A stretch of DNA of 64,000 bases from Bacteroidales bacterium UBA1374 (lineage in GTDB: Bacteria; Bacteroidota; Bacteroidia; Bacteroidales; UBA932): positions 62,001 through 126,000 of the forward strand of contig DBRG01000004.1 of assembly GCA_002305545.1 (NCBI GenBank). Reading direction: 5' to 3'. The notes beneath the pieces were generated by a model. It was not told where the DNA came from, ran no database searches, and was given only the letters and a program-made list of their open reading frames with translations. Of this stretch, positions 43,571 through 52,109 are shown in pieces. How positions within the stretch are numbered: position 1 is the first letter of the stretch; the number at the start of each line of letters is the position of its first letter. A program made the position numbers and the translations under genes.

Positions 43571-46500
43571 ATGAAGATTGAAAAGATATTGGTTCTGGGG
43601 TCGGGAGCCCTTAAAATCGGGGAAGCCGGTGAATTTGACTATTCCGGATCCCAGGCGCTAAAAGCGATCCGTGAAGAAGGTATCCGCACAATCCTGATCA
43701 ATCCCAATATTGCCACCGTACAGACATCGGAAGGCGTGGCAGACACCGTATATTTTCTGCCGGTTACCCCGTTTTTTGTAGAGCAGGTCATTAAAAAGGA
43801 AAAACCCGATGGCATATTGCTGGCTTTCGGAGGCCAGACAGCCCTGAATTGCGGTGTGGAGCTTTACCGCCAGGGTGTCTTTGAAAAATACGGAGTGCAG
43901 GTACTGGGGACACCCATACAGGCTATCATGGAAACAGAGGACAGGGAACTGTTTGTGCACAAGCTGGCCCAGATCGGCATCAAGACCATTCAAAGCGTGG
44001 CGGTCAATTCCATTGAAGAAGCCAGAGGTGCGGCCCGAAAGCTGGGTTACCCCGTGATCCTGCGGGCCGCCTATGCCCTGGGCGGACTCGGCTCGGGTTT
44101 TTGTGACAACGAGGAAGAACTGGTGGTCCTGGCCGAGAAATCTTTTTCATTTGCCCCACAGGTGCTGGTGGAAAAAAGCCTCAAAGGATGGAAGGAAATT
44201 GAATACGAGGTGGTACGGGACAAGTACGACAATTGCATTACTGTATGCAATATGGAGAACTTTGATCCGCTGGGGATCCATACCGGGGAAAGCATTGTGG
44301 TGGCACCCACCCAGACACTCAACAACAGGGAATGTCAGTACCTGAGGGAAATGGCCATCATGATCATACGTCACATAGGGATTGTCGGAGAATGCAATAT
44401 TCAGTATGCCCTTGATGTGGCCAGTGAAGAGTACCGGGTCATCGAGGTCAATGCCCGCTTGAGCCGCTCATCAGCCCTGGCATCCAAGGCTACCGGATAT
44501 CCGCTGGCCTTTGTGGCTGCCAAGCTGGCGCTGGGTTACGGATTGCACGAGCTAAAAAATTCCGTAACCAGGATAACTCCTGCTTATTTTGAACCGGCAC
44601 TGGATTATGTGGTCTGCAAGATACCGCGCTGGGACCTTGGCAAATTCCGGGGCATTGCCCGTGAGATTGGCAGCAGCATGAAGTCTGTAGGGGAAGTGAT
44701 GGCCATAGGGCGTACCTTCGAAGAAACCATCCAGAAGGGATTGCGCATGATTGGCCAGGGTATGCACGGATTTGTAGAAAACCGCGAACTGGTGATCGAA
44801 GATATAGACAAGGCGCTGCAAGAACCTACCGACATGCGCATCTTTGTGATAAGCAAAGCCATGCAGGCCGGCTACACAGTGGACCAGATCTATGATCTGA
44901 CCCGGATAGACCGTTGGTTCTTGCACAAACTCATGGAGATTGTCCAAACCAGCAAGAAGCTTGAAAAAACAAATCCCCCTAAAGACCCCGATGGCAGCGA
45001 TTGGGGTGACCAAGAGCGTGAGTTGTTGTATATAGCCAAAAGACAGGGCTTTTCAGACTTCCAGATCGCACGGGCCTTGTGGAAAAAGAAAATGACCCAG
45101 GACAATCCGTTGCAGATCCGCCGTTTGAGAAAAGCCCTGGGTATCACTCCTGTGGTTAAGCAGATTGATACACTTGCAGCTGTTTATCCGGCTAAAGCCA
45201 ATTACCTGTACCTGACCTACGGGGGCAGGGAGCACGATATAGCATATGAACAGGACGGCCGCTCCATCGTGGTACTGGGCTCGGGAGCATACCGCATAGG
45301 CAGTTCTGTGGAATTTGACTGGTGCGGGGTGCAGGCCCTGATGACCATCCGGAAGGAAGGCTGGCGTTCTGTGATGATCAATTACAATCCCGAAACGGTT
45401 TCTACCGATTACGACATATGCGACCGGTTGTATTTTGACGAGCTCACCAATGAGCGGGTCATGGATATCGTGGAGCTTGAAACGCCCAAAGGAGTCATCC
45501 TTTCCACAGGGGGACAGATCCCCAACAACCTGGCGGTGGTGCTTGACAAACAACAGGTACCCATCCTGGGAACGCCTGCCCGGTTTATTGACAACGCCGA
45601 GGACCGGCACAAGTTCTCGGCCATGCTTGACCGGATAGGGGTTGACCAACCCCGCTGGAAAGAACTATCCACCATTAAGGACATCACCGCTTTTGTAAAG
45701 GAGGTGGGATTTCCTGTCCTGGTAAGGCCGAGTTATGTGCTCAGCGGTGCAGCCATGAACGTTTGTTCCAACTTCGAGGAAATGGAACGCTTTTTAAAGC
45801 TGGCTGCCAACGTGAGCAAACAGCACCCGGTTGTGGTAAGCCAGTTCATCGAACATGCCAAGGAAGTTGAAATGGATGCCGTGGCCCGTGAAGGTGAAAT
45901 CGTGGCCTATGCCATCAGCGAACACGTTGAATTTGCCGGTGTGCACAGTGGCGATGCCACCATCCAGTTTCCGCCACAGAAGTTGTATGTGGAAACGGTC
46001 AGGCGCATCAAACGGATTAGCCGGCAGATAGCCCGGGAGTTGCACATATCAGGTCCTTTCAATATCCAGTACCTGGCCAAGGGAAATGAAATCAAGGTGA
46101 TTGAGTGCAACCTGAGGGCGTCGCGCAGCTTTCCCTTTGTCAGTAAAGTGAGCAAGATCAATTTCATTGAAATGGCTACCCGTATCATGTTGGGACTTCC
46201 TGTTGAACCTCCCGGCAAGAACGAGTTTGATCTGGATTATGTCGGGATCAAGGCATCCCAGTTCTCATTCAGCCGCCTGCAAAAGGCAGACCCTGTACTG
46301 GGCGTGGATATGGCCTCCACCGGTGAGGTGGGATGCATTGCAGAAGACACCCTGGAAGCTGTCCTGATAAGCATGCTTGCCGTAGGTTACAGGATCCCTG
46401 CCCGGAACATCCTGCTTTCCACAGGAACACCGCGCCAGAAGGTGGATATGCTCAACGCAGCATTGCTATTGCACAAGAAAGGATACCAGCTCTATGCCAC

Positions 46501-46804
46501 CGGGGGAACGTACCGTTTCCTGAAAGAAAACGGAATTCCCAGCCACCGCGTGTATTGGCCCAGCGAGACGGAAAAACAGCCGCAGGCATTGGATATGCTG
46601 CACCGAAGGGAGATTGACCTGGTAGTGAATATTCCCCGGGATCTGACTTCGGGGGAACTGGATAACGGCTACAAAATCCGCCGCGCCGCCATAGACCTGA
46701 ATATCCCGTTACTGACCAACGCCCGTCTGGCCGTTGCCTTTATCACCGCTTTCTGCTCGCTTTCTGTTGAAGATATTCAAATAAAGAGCTGGCAGGAGTA
46801 TTGA
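43571..46804 (+). CDS. carB: Carbamoyl-phosphate synthase large subunit
   Basis: A 1077-residue CarB with two homologous ATP-grasp halves. Each half begins with a nucleotide-binding block (LVLGSGALKIGEAGEFDYSG and VVLGSGAYRIGSSVEFDWCG). The C-terminal MGS-like domain (about 940-1070) carries the allosteric site. The start MKIEKILVLG was chosen because the longer frame overlaps carA. It joins bicarbonate, ammonia and two ATP into carbamoyl phosphate. Confidence 0.97.
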   Translation: MKIEKILVLGSGALKIGEAGEFDYSGSQALKAIREEGIRTILINPNIATVQTSEGVADTVYFLPVTPFFVEQVIKKEKPDGILLAFGGQTALNCGVELYRQGVFEKYGVQVLGTPIQAIMETEDRELFVHKLAQIGIKTIQSVAVNSIEEARGAARKLGYPVILRAAYALGGLGSGFCDNEEELVVLAEKSFSFAPQVLVEKSLKGWKEIEYEVVRDKYDNCITVCNMENFDPLGIHTGESIVVAPTQTLNNRECQYLREMAIMIIRHIGIVGECNIQYALDVASEEYRVIEVNARLSRSSALASKATGYPLAFVAAKLALGYGLHELKNSVTRITPAYFEPALDYVVCKIPRWDLGKFRGIAREIGSSMKSVGEVMAIGRTFEETIQKGLRMIGQGMHGFVENRELVIEDIDKALQEPTDMRIFVISKAMQAGYTVDQIYDLTRIDRWFLHKLMEIVQTSKKLEKTNPPKDPDGSDWGDQERELLYIAKRQGFSDFQIARALWKKKMTQDNPLQIRRLRKALGITPVVKQIDTLAAVYPAKANYLYLTYGGREHDIAYEQDGRSIVVLGSGAYRIGSSVEFDWCGVQALMTIRKEGWRSVMINYNPETVSTDYDICDRLYFDELTNERVMDIVELETPKGVILSTGGQIPNNLAVVLDKQQVPILGTPARFIDNAEDRHKFSAMLDRIGVDQPRWKELSTIKDITAFVKEVGFPVLVRPSYVLSGAAMNVCSNFEEMERFLKLAANVSKQHPVVVSQFIEHAKEVEMDAVAREGEIVAYAISEHVEFAGVHSGDATIQFPPQKLYVETVRRIKRISRQIARELHISGPFNIQYLAKGNEIKVIECNLRASRSFPFVSKVSKINFIEMATRIMLGLPVEPPGKNEFDLDYVGIKASQFSFSRLQKADPVLGVDMASTGEVGCIAEDTLEAVLISMLAVGYRIPARNILLSTGTPRQKVDMLNAALLLHKKGYQLYATGGTYRFLKENGIPSHRVYWPSETEKQPQALDMLHRREIDLVVNIPRDLTSGELDNGYKIRRAAIDLNIPLLTNARLAVAFITAFCSLSVEDIQIKSWQEY

Positions 46805-46809
46805 TTTTT

Positions 46810-46839
46810 TTGCTTTTTCCAAAATTACGCCTAACTTTG
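46810..46839 (+). promoter_or_regulatory. Ribosomal protein operon promoter
   Basis: TTG at 46810-46812, a 19-base spacer and TAACTTTG at 46832-46839 form the best-spaced promoter in the window. It lies after carB and drives rplC onward. Confidence 0.85.
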
Positions 46840-46842
46840 CAG

Positions 46843-46860
46843 CCCGCATTTTTCTGCGGG
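46843..46860 (+). promoter_or_regulatory. 5'-end hairpin of the rplC operon leader
   Basis: CCCGCA and TGCGGG pair around a TTTTTC loop. The stem begins about 4 bases after the -7 box, so it would form the very 5' end of the transcript. It may stabilise the mRNA or serve in ribosomal-protein feedback; which one cannot be told from one sequence. Confidence 0.5.
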
Positions 46861-46899
46861 ATTCGTTCATTTTATTGATAAACACCAAATTAACAACCA

Positions 46900-47529
46900 A
46901 TGCCTGGATTAATTGGAAAGAAAATCGGAATGACTTCGGTTTTCGACAGTAACGGGAAGAATATTCCCTGCACTGTGATTGAGGCTGGTCCGTGTGTAGT
47001 TACGCAAGTGCGTACGGAAGAGAAAGATGGTTATGCCGCCGTACAACTTGCCTATGACGAGAAAAAAGAAAAGCACACCAGCGCGGCCCTCAAGGGCCAT
47101 TTCAAAAAGGCAAATACCACACCCAAGCGTAAATTGGCGGAATTTCCCAATGATTACGACAAAGAATTGCGCCTGGGCGACACCGTGACCGTTAACGACA
47201 TTTTTGACCCCAGCCTGATTGACTGGGTAGACGTGACCGGCATTACAAAAGGAAAAGGATTTCAGGGGGTCGTCAGACGTCATGGCTTTTCCGGAGTAGG
47301 AGGCCAGACACACGGTCAGCACAACCGTCTCCGTGCCCCCGGTTCTATGGGTGCATCATCCTGGCCATCTCGCGTATTCAAAGGCAAAAAACTGGCCGGA
47401 CGTATGGGCGGGGATAAAATCAAAATCATCAATCTCAGGGTAATGAAAATCGTTCCCGAGAACAACCTTGTCATAGTGAAAGGTTCGGTTCCCGGCGCCA
47501 ACGGTTCTTACGTAATGTTGGAGGTATAG
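46900..47529 (+). CDS. rplC: 50S ribosomal protein L3
   Basis: A 209-residue L3. It starts [15 protein letters not shown] and has the central [15 protein letters not shown] and the GMGAS-like block [22 protein letters not shown]3 seeds early 50S assembly. Here it is the first gene of its unit: rpsJ, normally just upstream, is absent and carB is there instead. Confidence 0.97.
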   Translation: MPGLIGKKIGMTSVFDSNGKNIPCTVIEAGPCVVTQVRTEEKDGYAAVQLAYDEKKEKHTSAALKGHFKKANTTPKRKLAEFPNDYDKELRLGDTVTVNDIFDPSLIDWVDVTGITKGKGFQGVVRRHGFSGVGGQTHGQHNRLRAPGSMGASSWPSRVFKGKKLAGRMGGDKIKIINLRVMKIVPENNLVIVKGSVPGANGSYVMLEV

Positions 47530-47533
47530 CCGT

Positions 47534-48175
47534 ATGGAAATTGCAGTTTATAAAATTGACGGTCAGGATTCCGGGAAGAAAGTAATCCTTGACGATACCG
47601 TTTTTGGAATAGAACCAAACAACCATGCGCTTTACCTGGATATCAAGCAGTATCTGGCAAACCAGCGGCAGGGCACACACAAGTCCAAGGAACGCTGGGA
47701 GATTGCACACAGTACCAAGAAGATTGTTCGCCAGAAAGGCTCAGGAGGAGCACGTCACGGCAGCCTGAAAGCCGGTACATTCGTAGGGGGCGGCAGGATT
47801 TTTGGCCCGCAACCCAGGGATTACCGCTTCAAGCTCAACAAGAAGCTCAAACAACTGGCTCGCCGTTCTGCCTTGACCTACAAGGCACAGGAACAAGCTA
47901 TAATCGTTCTTGAGCCCTTTAGCATGGACGCACCCAAAACCAAAGATTTTCTTGCCATCTGCAGGAACCTGAAAGTTGAAGGGAAAAAAATCCTGATGGT
48001 GCTTCCGGATAACAACAACACTATTTACCTCTCGTCCCGTAACGTGGAAAGGGCTAAAGTGGTTACAGTCAACGAACTGAACACCTATGACATTGTCAAT
48101 GCCCAGAACCTCATTCTCATAGAAGGAGTGGAGGCTATGATCAACCAACAATTAGGGACAACTCAATCTGCCTGA
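47534..48175 (+). CDS. rplD: 50S ribosomal protein L4
   Basis: A 213-residue L4 with [27 protein letters not shown] near residue 69, the loop reaching into the peptide tunnel, and the C-terminal [18 protein letters not shown]4 can repress its own operon in some bacteria. It starts 4 bases after rplC. Confidence 0.97.
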   Translation: MEIAVYKIDGQDSGKKVILDDTVFGIEPNNHALYLDIKQYLANQRQGTHKSKERWEIAHSTKKIVRQKGSGGARHGSLKAGTFVGGGRIFGPQPRDYRFKLNKKLKQLARRSALTYKAQEQAIIVLEPFSMDAPKTKDFLAICRNLKVEGKKILMVLPDNNNTIYLSSRNVERAKVVTVNELNTYDIVNAQNLILIEGVEAMINQQLGTTQSA

Positions 48176-48177
48176 CG

Positions 48178-48468
48178 ATGAATATTCTGATAAAGCCTTT
48201 AATTACCGAAAAGATGACGATTCAGGGCGAAAAATTGAATCGTTACGGATTTCTTGTTGACCGCAGAGCCAACAAATTGCAGATTAAGCAAGCGGTTGAA
48301 AGCATGTACGGGGTTACCGTGGTGGATGTCAACACCATCAATTACCATGGAAAACGTAAAAGCCGTTATACTAGGGCAGGGGTCCTGAGCGGACGTGCCA
48401 ATCACTTCAAAAAAGCGTTCATTACGCTTGGGGGTGAAGACAAAATTGATTTCTACAGCAATATTTAA
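48178..48468 (+). CDS. rplW: 50S ribosomal protein L23
   Basis: A 96-residue L23 (LIKPLITEKMTIQGEKLNRYGFLVD, then RANKLQIKQAVESMYGV). It sits at the tunnel exit and docks trigger factor and SRP. It starts 2 bases after rplD. Confidence 0.96.
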   Translation: MNILIKPLITEKMTIQGEKLNRYGFLVDRRANKLQIKQAVESMYGVTVVDVNTINYHGKRKSRYTRAGVLSGRANHFKKAFITLGGEDKIDFYSNI

Positions 48469-48471
48469 GTT

Positions 48472-49299
48472 ATGGCAGTACGTAAATTTAAACCGGTAAC
48501 ACCCGGTCAAAGACATAAACTGATCAGCGCATTTGACGACATCACCTGTACTGTTCCCGAAAAATCCCTCCTTGCTCCCAAAAAGAGTTCGGGCGGAAGG
48601 AACAACCAGGGAAGGATGACCATGCGCTATCTTGGTGGAGGCCATAAGCGCCAGTACCGTATCATTGATTTCTTACGGGACAAAGACAGCTATTCCGCCA
48701 CGGTAAAGACTATTGAATACGACCCCAACCGCAGTGCCCGCATAGCCCTCGTGGCTTATGCAGACGGTGAAAAACGCTACATCATTGCACCCAGCGGCCT
48801 GCAGGTAGGACAGAAAATCGAATCCGGTCCCGGTGTTCCTCCCGAAATCGGGAACACGTTGCTTTTATCCGAGATTCCGCTCGGAACACTGGTACACAAT
48901 GTGGAATTACATCCAGGCCAGGGTGCCGCCATGGCACGAAGTGCCGGTTCCTATGCACAACTTACCGCAAGGGAAGGCAACCATGCCATCCTGCGTCTGC
49001 CTTCGGGTGAAACACGCATGGTCCTGGTTACCTGCCGCGCCACTGTAGGAACAGTTTCCAACCCCGACCACAGTCTTGAAAAACATGGCAAAGCCGGCAG
49101 AAAAAGATGGCTCGGCCGCCGTCCCCGCAACCGTGGGGTATCCATGAACCCAGTTGATCACCCGATGGGTGGTGGTGAAGGCCGCGCTTCCGGCGGACAT
49201 CCGCGCTCACGCAAGGGGGTACCTGCCAAAGGTTACAAGACACGTAATCCAAAAAAGAATTCCAAGAAATTCATTATTGAAGACAGAAGGAAAAAATAA
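48472..49299 (+). CDS. rplB: 50S ribosomal protein L2
   Basis: A 275-residue L2 with the C-terminal signature [14 protein letters not shown] that includes the conserved histidine near the peptidyl-transferase centre. [19 protein letters not shown] near residue 42 is also typical. It starts 3 bases after rplW. Confidence 0.97.
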   Translation: MAVRKFKPVTPGQRHKLISAFDDITCTVPEKSLLAPKKSSGGRNNQGRMTMRYLGGGHKRQYRIIDFLRDKDSYSATVKTIEYDPNRSARIALVAYADGEKRYIIAPSGLQVGQKIESGPGVPPEIGNTLLLSEIPLGTLVHNVELHPGQGAAMARSAGSYAQLTAREGNHAILRLPSGETRMVLVTCRATVGTVSNPDHSLEKHGKAGRKRWLGRRPRNRGVSMNPVDHPMGGGEGRASGGHPRSRKGVPAKGYKTRNPKKNSKKFIIEDRRKK

Positions 49300-49317
49300 C
49301 CGGATAAAATTTGCATT

Positions 49318-49584
49318 ATGAGTCGTTCATTAAAAAAAGGTCCTTTCATTGAATCAAGCCTCGAAAAAAGAGTGATTGAAATGAATGAAGGCAAAATAAA
49401 AAAGGAAGTCCTGAAGACCTGGTCCCGTGCCAGTGTGATTTCTCCCGACTTTGTAGGCCATACGGTTGCCGTGCATAACGGAAACAAATTCATTCCGGTA
49501 TATGTAACCGAGAATATGGTCGGTCATAAATTTGGTGAATTTGCGCCCACCCGAACATTTAAGGGTCACTCGGGCAATCGTTAA
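49318..49584 (+). CDS. rpsS: 30S ribosomal protein S19
   Basis: An 88-residue S19 ([15 protein letters not shown], then [22 protein letters not shown] and [11 protein letters not shown]). It binds the 30S head. It follows rplB after 18 bases. Confidence 0.97.
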   Translation: MSRSLKKGPFIESSLEKRVIEMNEGKIKKEVLKTWSRASVISPDFVGHTVAVHNGNKFIPVYVTENMVGHKFGEFAPTRTFKGHSGNR

Positions 49585-49604
49585 CAGCTAAAAAGAGAAC
49601 ACTA

Positions 49605-50024
49605 ATGGGAGCTCGAAAAAGAAAAATGGCCGAAAGCCAGAAAGAAATAAGGAAACAGACAGCTTATGCCAAGCTGAATAATGTTCCTTCATCCCCCCGT
49701 AAGATGCGTCTTGTCGCTGACCTGGTCCGGGGAGTGGAAGTAAACCGTGCTTTGGATATTTTAAAATATACAAAAAACGAACCCTCGATCCATCTTGAAA
49801 AACTTCTCAAGTCGGCAATTGCCAACTGGGAGGTGAAGAACGAAGGAGAAAGGAAAGAGCTTGAAAGCGGAAACGTAATTGTAAAGAGCATAACCGTCGA
49901 CGGTGGACGGATTCTGAAAAGGATCCGTACAGCTCCCCAGGGACGTGCCGCCAGGATACGCAAGCGCTCAAACCACGTGACTATAATATTGGATAAAAAA
50001 CAACAAACAGTAAAAGAAGCATAA
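49605..50024 (+). CDS. rplV: 50S ribosomal protein L22
   Basis: A 139-residue L22 with [14 protein letters not shown] near residue 29 and the tunnel hairpin tip [17 protein letters not shown] near the C-terminus. The first 15 residues ([12 protein letters not shown]) are a basic extension; an internal Met8 could serve as start. Confidence 0.95.
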   Translation: MGARKRKMAESQKEIRKQTAYAKLNNVPSSPRKMRLVADLVRGVEVNRALDILKYTKNEPSIHLEKLLKSAIANWEVKNEGERKELESGNVIVKSITVDGGRILKRIRTAPQGRAARIRKRSNHVTIILDKKQQTVKEA

Positions 50025-50025
50025 T

Positions 50026-50874
50026 ATGGGACAAAAAACTAATCCTATCAGTAACCGTGTAGGTATCATCCGTGGTTGGGATTCAAGCTGGTGCGGCAAT
50101 TATGCAGAAAGGCTGGCAGAAGATTCCAGTATAAGGGAATACCTGACAGCCCGTCTGGCAAAAGCCAGTCTGTCCCGCATAGTGATAGAACGGACCCTTA
50201 AGCTGATTACTGTTACCATCCACACCGCCCGTCCCGGTATTATCATTGGCAAAGGCGGCCAGGAAGTTGACAAGCTGAAAGAGGAACTGAAGAAAATTTC
50301 CAATAAAGAAGTCCAGATCAACATTTTTGAAGTGAAACGCCCGGAACTTGACGCCACCATTGTTGCCAACAACATTGCAAGGCAGATAGAAGGCCGTGTT
50401 TCCTACCGCCGTGCCATTAAAATGGCGATGGCTTCTACCATCCGGATGGGGGCTGAAGGTATCAAGGTGTTGATAGGTGGCCGTTTGGGCGGTGCCGAAA
50501 TGGCCCGCCGTGAAATGTTCAAGGAGGGCCGTACGCCCTTGCATACATTCCGTGCCGATATTGATTACGCATTGGCCGAGGCCCATACCAAGGTGGGCGT
50601 TCTTGGCATCAAGGTTTGGATTTGTAACGGTGAAGTCTATGGCAAACGTGACCTCTCCCCCAATGTGGGAACGGCAGCAACAGCCGCCGGAGCCGCCAAA
50701 ATGCCCGGTGAAAGCCGTGGCGGAAGGGGTGTAAGGGATCGCCGTGGAGGCGACCGCCGCGATGGAAGAGGTGGAGACCGCAGGGAAGGAGACCGTCGTG
50801 AAGGAAGGGGCGGAGACCGCAGGGAAGGAGACCGCCGTGACGGAGGCAGAAGGGATCGCGTACCCCGTCGCTAA
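50026..50874 (+). CDS. rpsC: 30S ribosomal protein S3 with RGD/RGG-rich C-terminal tail
   Basis: A 282-residue S3. The KH domain with [14 protein letters not shown] lies near residue 70, and the C-terminal core has [12 protein letters not shown]. Residues about 230-282 form an extra tail made almost only of Arg, Gly, Asp and Glu in repeats of [10 protein letters not shown] type, about 50 residues longer than a standard S3. The DNA beneath it is a 39-base tandem repeat. It is the last gene of the unit and is followed by a terminator rather than rplP. Confidence 0.96.
   Translation: MGQKTNPISNRVGIIRGWDSSWCGNYAERLAEDSSIREYLTARLAKASLSRIVIERTLKLITVTIHTARPGIIIGKGGQEVDKLKEELKKISNKEVQINIFEVKRPELDATIVANNIARQIEGRVSYRRAIKMAMASTIRMGAEGIKVLIGGRLGGAEMARREMFKEGRTPLHTFRADIDYALAEAHTKVGVLGIKVWICNGEVYGKRDLSPNVGTAATAAGAAKMPGESRGGRGVRDRRGGDRRDGRGGDRREGDRREGRGGDRREGDRRDGGRRDRVPRR
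50773..50834 (+). repeat. Tandem repeat inside the rpsC tail
   Basis: A 23-base block beginning GGAGACCGCAGGGAAGGAGA occurs at 50773-50795 and again at 50812-50834, a 39-base period of 13 codons. Shorter variants flank it. It encodes the DRREGDRR repeats, and its length probably varies between strains. Confidence 0.8.
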
Positions 50875-50895
50875 AACAATTGAACAAACCAGAAT

Positions 50896-50923
50896 AAGCC
50901 CTCCGTTAAAGGAGGGCTTTTTT
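50896..50923 (+). terminator. Terminator of the ribosomal protein operon
   Basis: AAGCCCTCC, loop GTTAAA and GGAGGGCTT are followed by a T-run. It stands 21 bases after the rpsC stop and shows that the transcription unit truly ends there. Confidence 0.92.
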
Positions 50924-50924
50924 G

Positions 50925-50953
50925 TTGTTTATAGTTCAAATTTGCTAATTTTG
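50925..50953 (+). promoter_or_regulatory. Promoter of the glycosyltransferase gene
   Basis: TTG at 50925-50927, an 18-base spacer and TAATTTTG at 50946-50953. The box ends 6 bases before the ATG, again implying a leaderless message; here the -33 element is also present. Confidence 0.65.
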
Positions 50954-50959
50954 CAATGT

Positions 50960-52096
50960 ATGAAAATCGCTTATTTATCTGTATTTTATCCTTACCGGGG
51001 CGGGATAGCGCAATTCAACGCCAACCTGTTCAAAGAACTGGATAAAAACCACAGTGTGAAAGCGTATAATTTCACCAGGCAATACCCATCCCTTCTGTTC
51101 CCCGGGAAAACACAATATGTGCCGGCAGAAGATCTGGCGGCCCCGGTACCGTCACAAGCCCTTCTGGATTCTGTAAATCCTTTTTCTTACCAAAAAACGG
51201 CCGGCATCATAGCCCGGGAAAAACCCGACCTGCTGCTGATGAGGTACTGGATGCCTTTTTTTGCCCCTTCCCTGGGATGGGTTGCCCGCCAACTGAAAAA
51301 AAAGGGCTGCACAGTAGTTTCTGTGATAGATAATCTCATCCCCCATGAGAGAATGTTTATGGACAAGCCGCTTTCCCGATGGTTCCTTGCACAGAACCAT
51401 GGCTGTGTGGCCATGAGCAGTGCCGTTAGGGATGATATTCTGTCCCTGTTTCCGGGAATGCCCTGCATCCTGAAGAGCCACCCGTTGTATGACCATTTCG
51501 GGAAACCGGAAGATCCAGCCGGTGCCAAAGCCAGGCTGGGACTTGCCCCCAACCGTAAAACACTGTTGTTTTTCGGTTTTATAAGGGATTATAAAGGACT
51601 GGACCTGTTGCTGGATGCTTTCCGGGATCTGGGAGACAACTACCAGCTGGTGATTGCAGGTGAAAGTTATGGGAGTTTTGACAAGTACGAGCAGATCATA
51701 AAAACTTTGCCGGATCCTTCCGCCGTGAAGGTTTTCAACCGGTATGTTGCCGATGCAGAGGTCCCGGCTTTCTTTTCCAGTGCCGATGTTTGCGTGCTGC
51801 CTTACCGCACAGCCACCCAAAGCGGCATCTCGGCCATGGCTTATCATTTTGAGATCCCGGTAATTGTGACCCCTGCGGGGGGGCTGGCGGAAGCGGTGGA
51901 AGGGCCGGGGACCGGACTCGTTGCAGCGGGAACAGACGCCAATTCCCTGAACAGGGCCATCCGGAAATTCTTTACCATGGACAAGGATGTGTTCGTGGCC
52001 AATATACGGAAAGAAAAAGTAGCTCTTACCTGGGAGCGGTTTGCACACGACCTGGTCGATTTTGCAGGGCACCCGGAACATTTTTCGAACATCTAA
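50960..52096 (+). CDS. GT4-type glycosyltransferase
   Basis: A 378-residue GT-B glycosyltransferase. The N-terminal half opens MKIAYLSVFYPYRGGIAQFN with the glycine-rich acceptor loop. The C-terminal half has KTLLFFGFIRDYKGLDLLLDAF and a donor-site block (YRTATQSGISAMAYHFEIPV, then TPAGGLAEAV). The start was taken at the ATG after the promoter, because the longer frame runs through the terminator and rpsC. Donor and acceptor sugars are unknown. Confidence 0.88.
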   Translation: MKIAYLSVFYPYRGGIAQFNANLFKELDKNHSVKAYNFTRQYPSLLFPGKTQYVPAEDLAAPVPSQALLDSVNPFSYQKTAGIIAREKPDLLLMRYWMPFFAPSLGWVARQLKKKGCTVVSVIDNLIPHERMFMDKPLSRWFLAQNHGCVAMSSAVRDDILSLFPGMPCILKSHPLYDHFGKPEDPAGAKARLGLAPNRKTLLFFGFIRDYKGLDLLLDAFRDLGDNYQLVIAGESYGSFDKYEQIIKTLPDPSAVKVFNRYVADAEVPAFFSSADVCVLPYRTATQSGISAMAYHFEIPVIVTPAGGLAEAVEGPGTGLVAAGTDANSLNRAIRKFFTMDKDVFVANIRKEKVALTWERFAHDLVDFAGHPEHFSNI

Positions 52097-52109
52097 AACA
52101 CAATATATT

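Noticed and set aside
50744..50959. A longer glycosyltransferase starting inside rpsC
   Set aside because: The extra N-terminus is the rpsC repeat in another frame and crosses a terminator and promoter; MKIAYLSVFYPYRGG is the normal family start.
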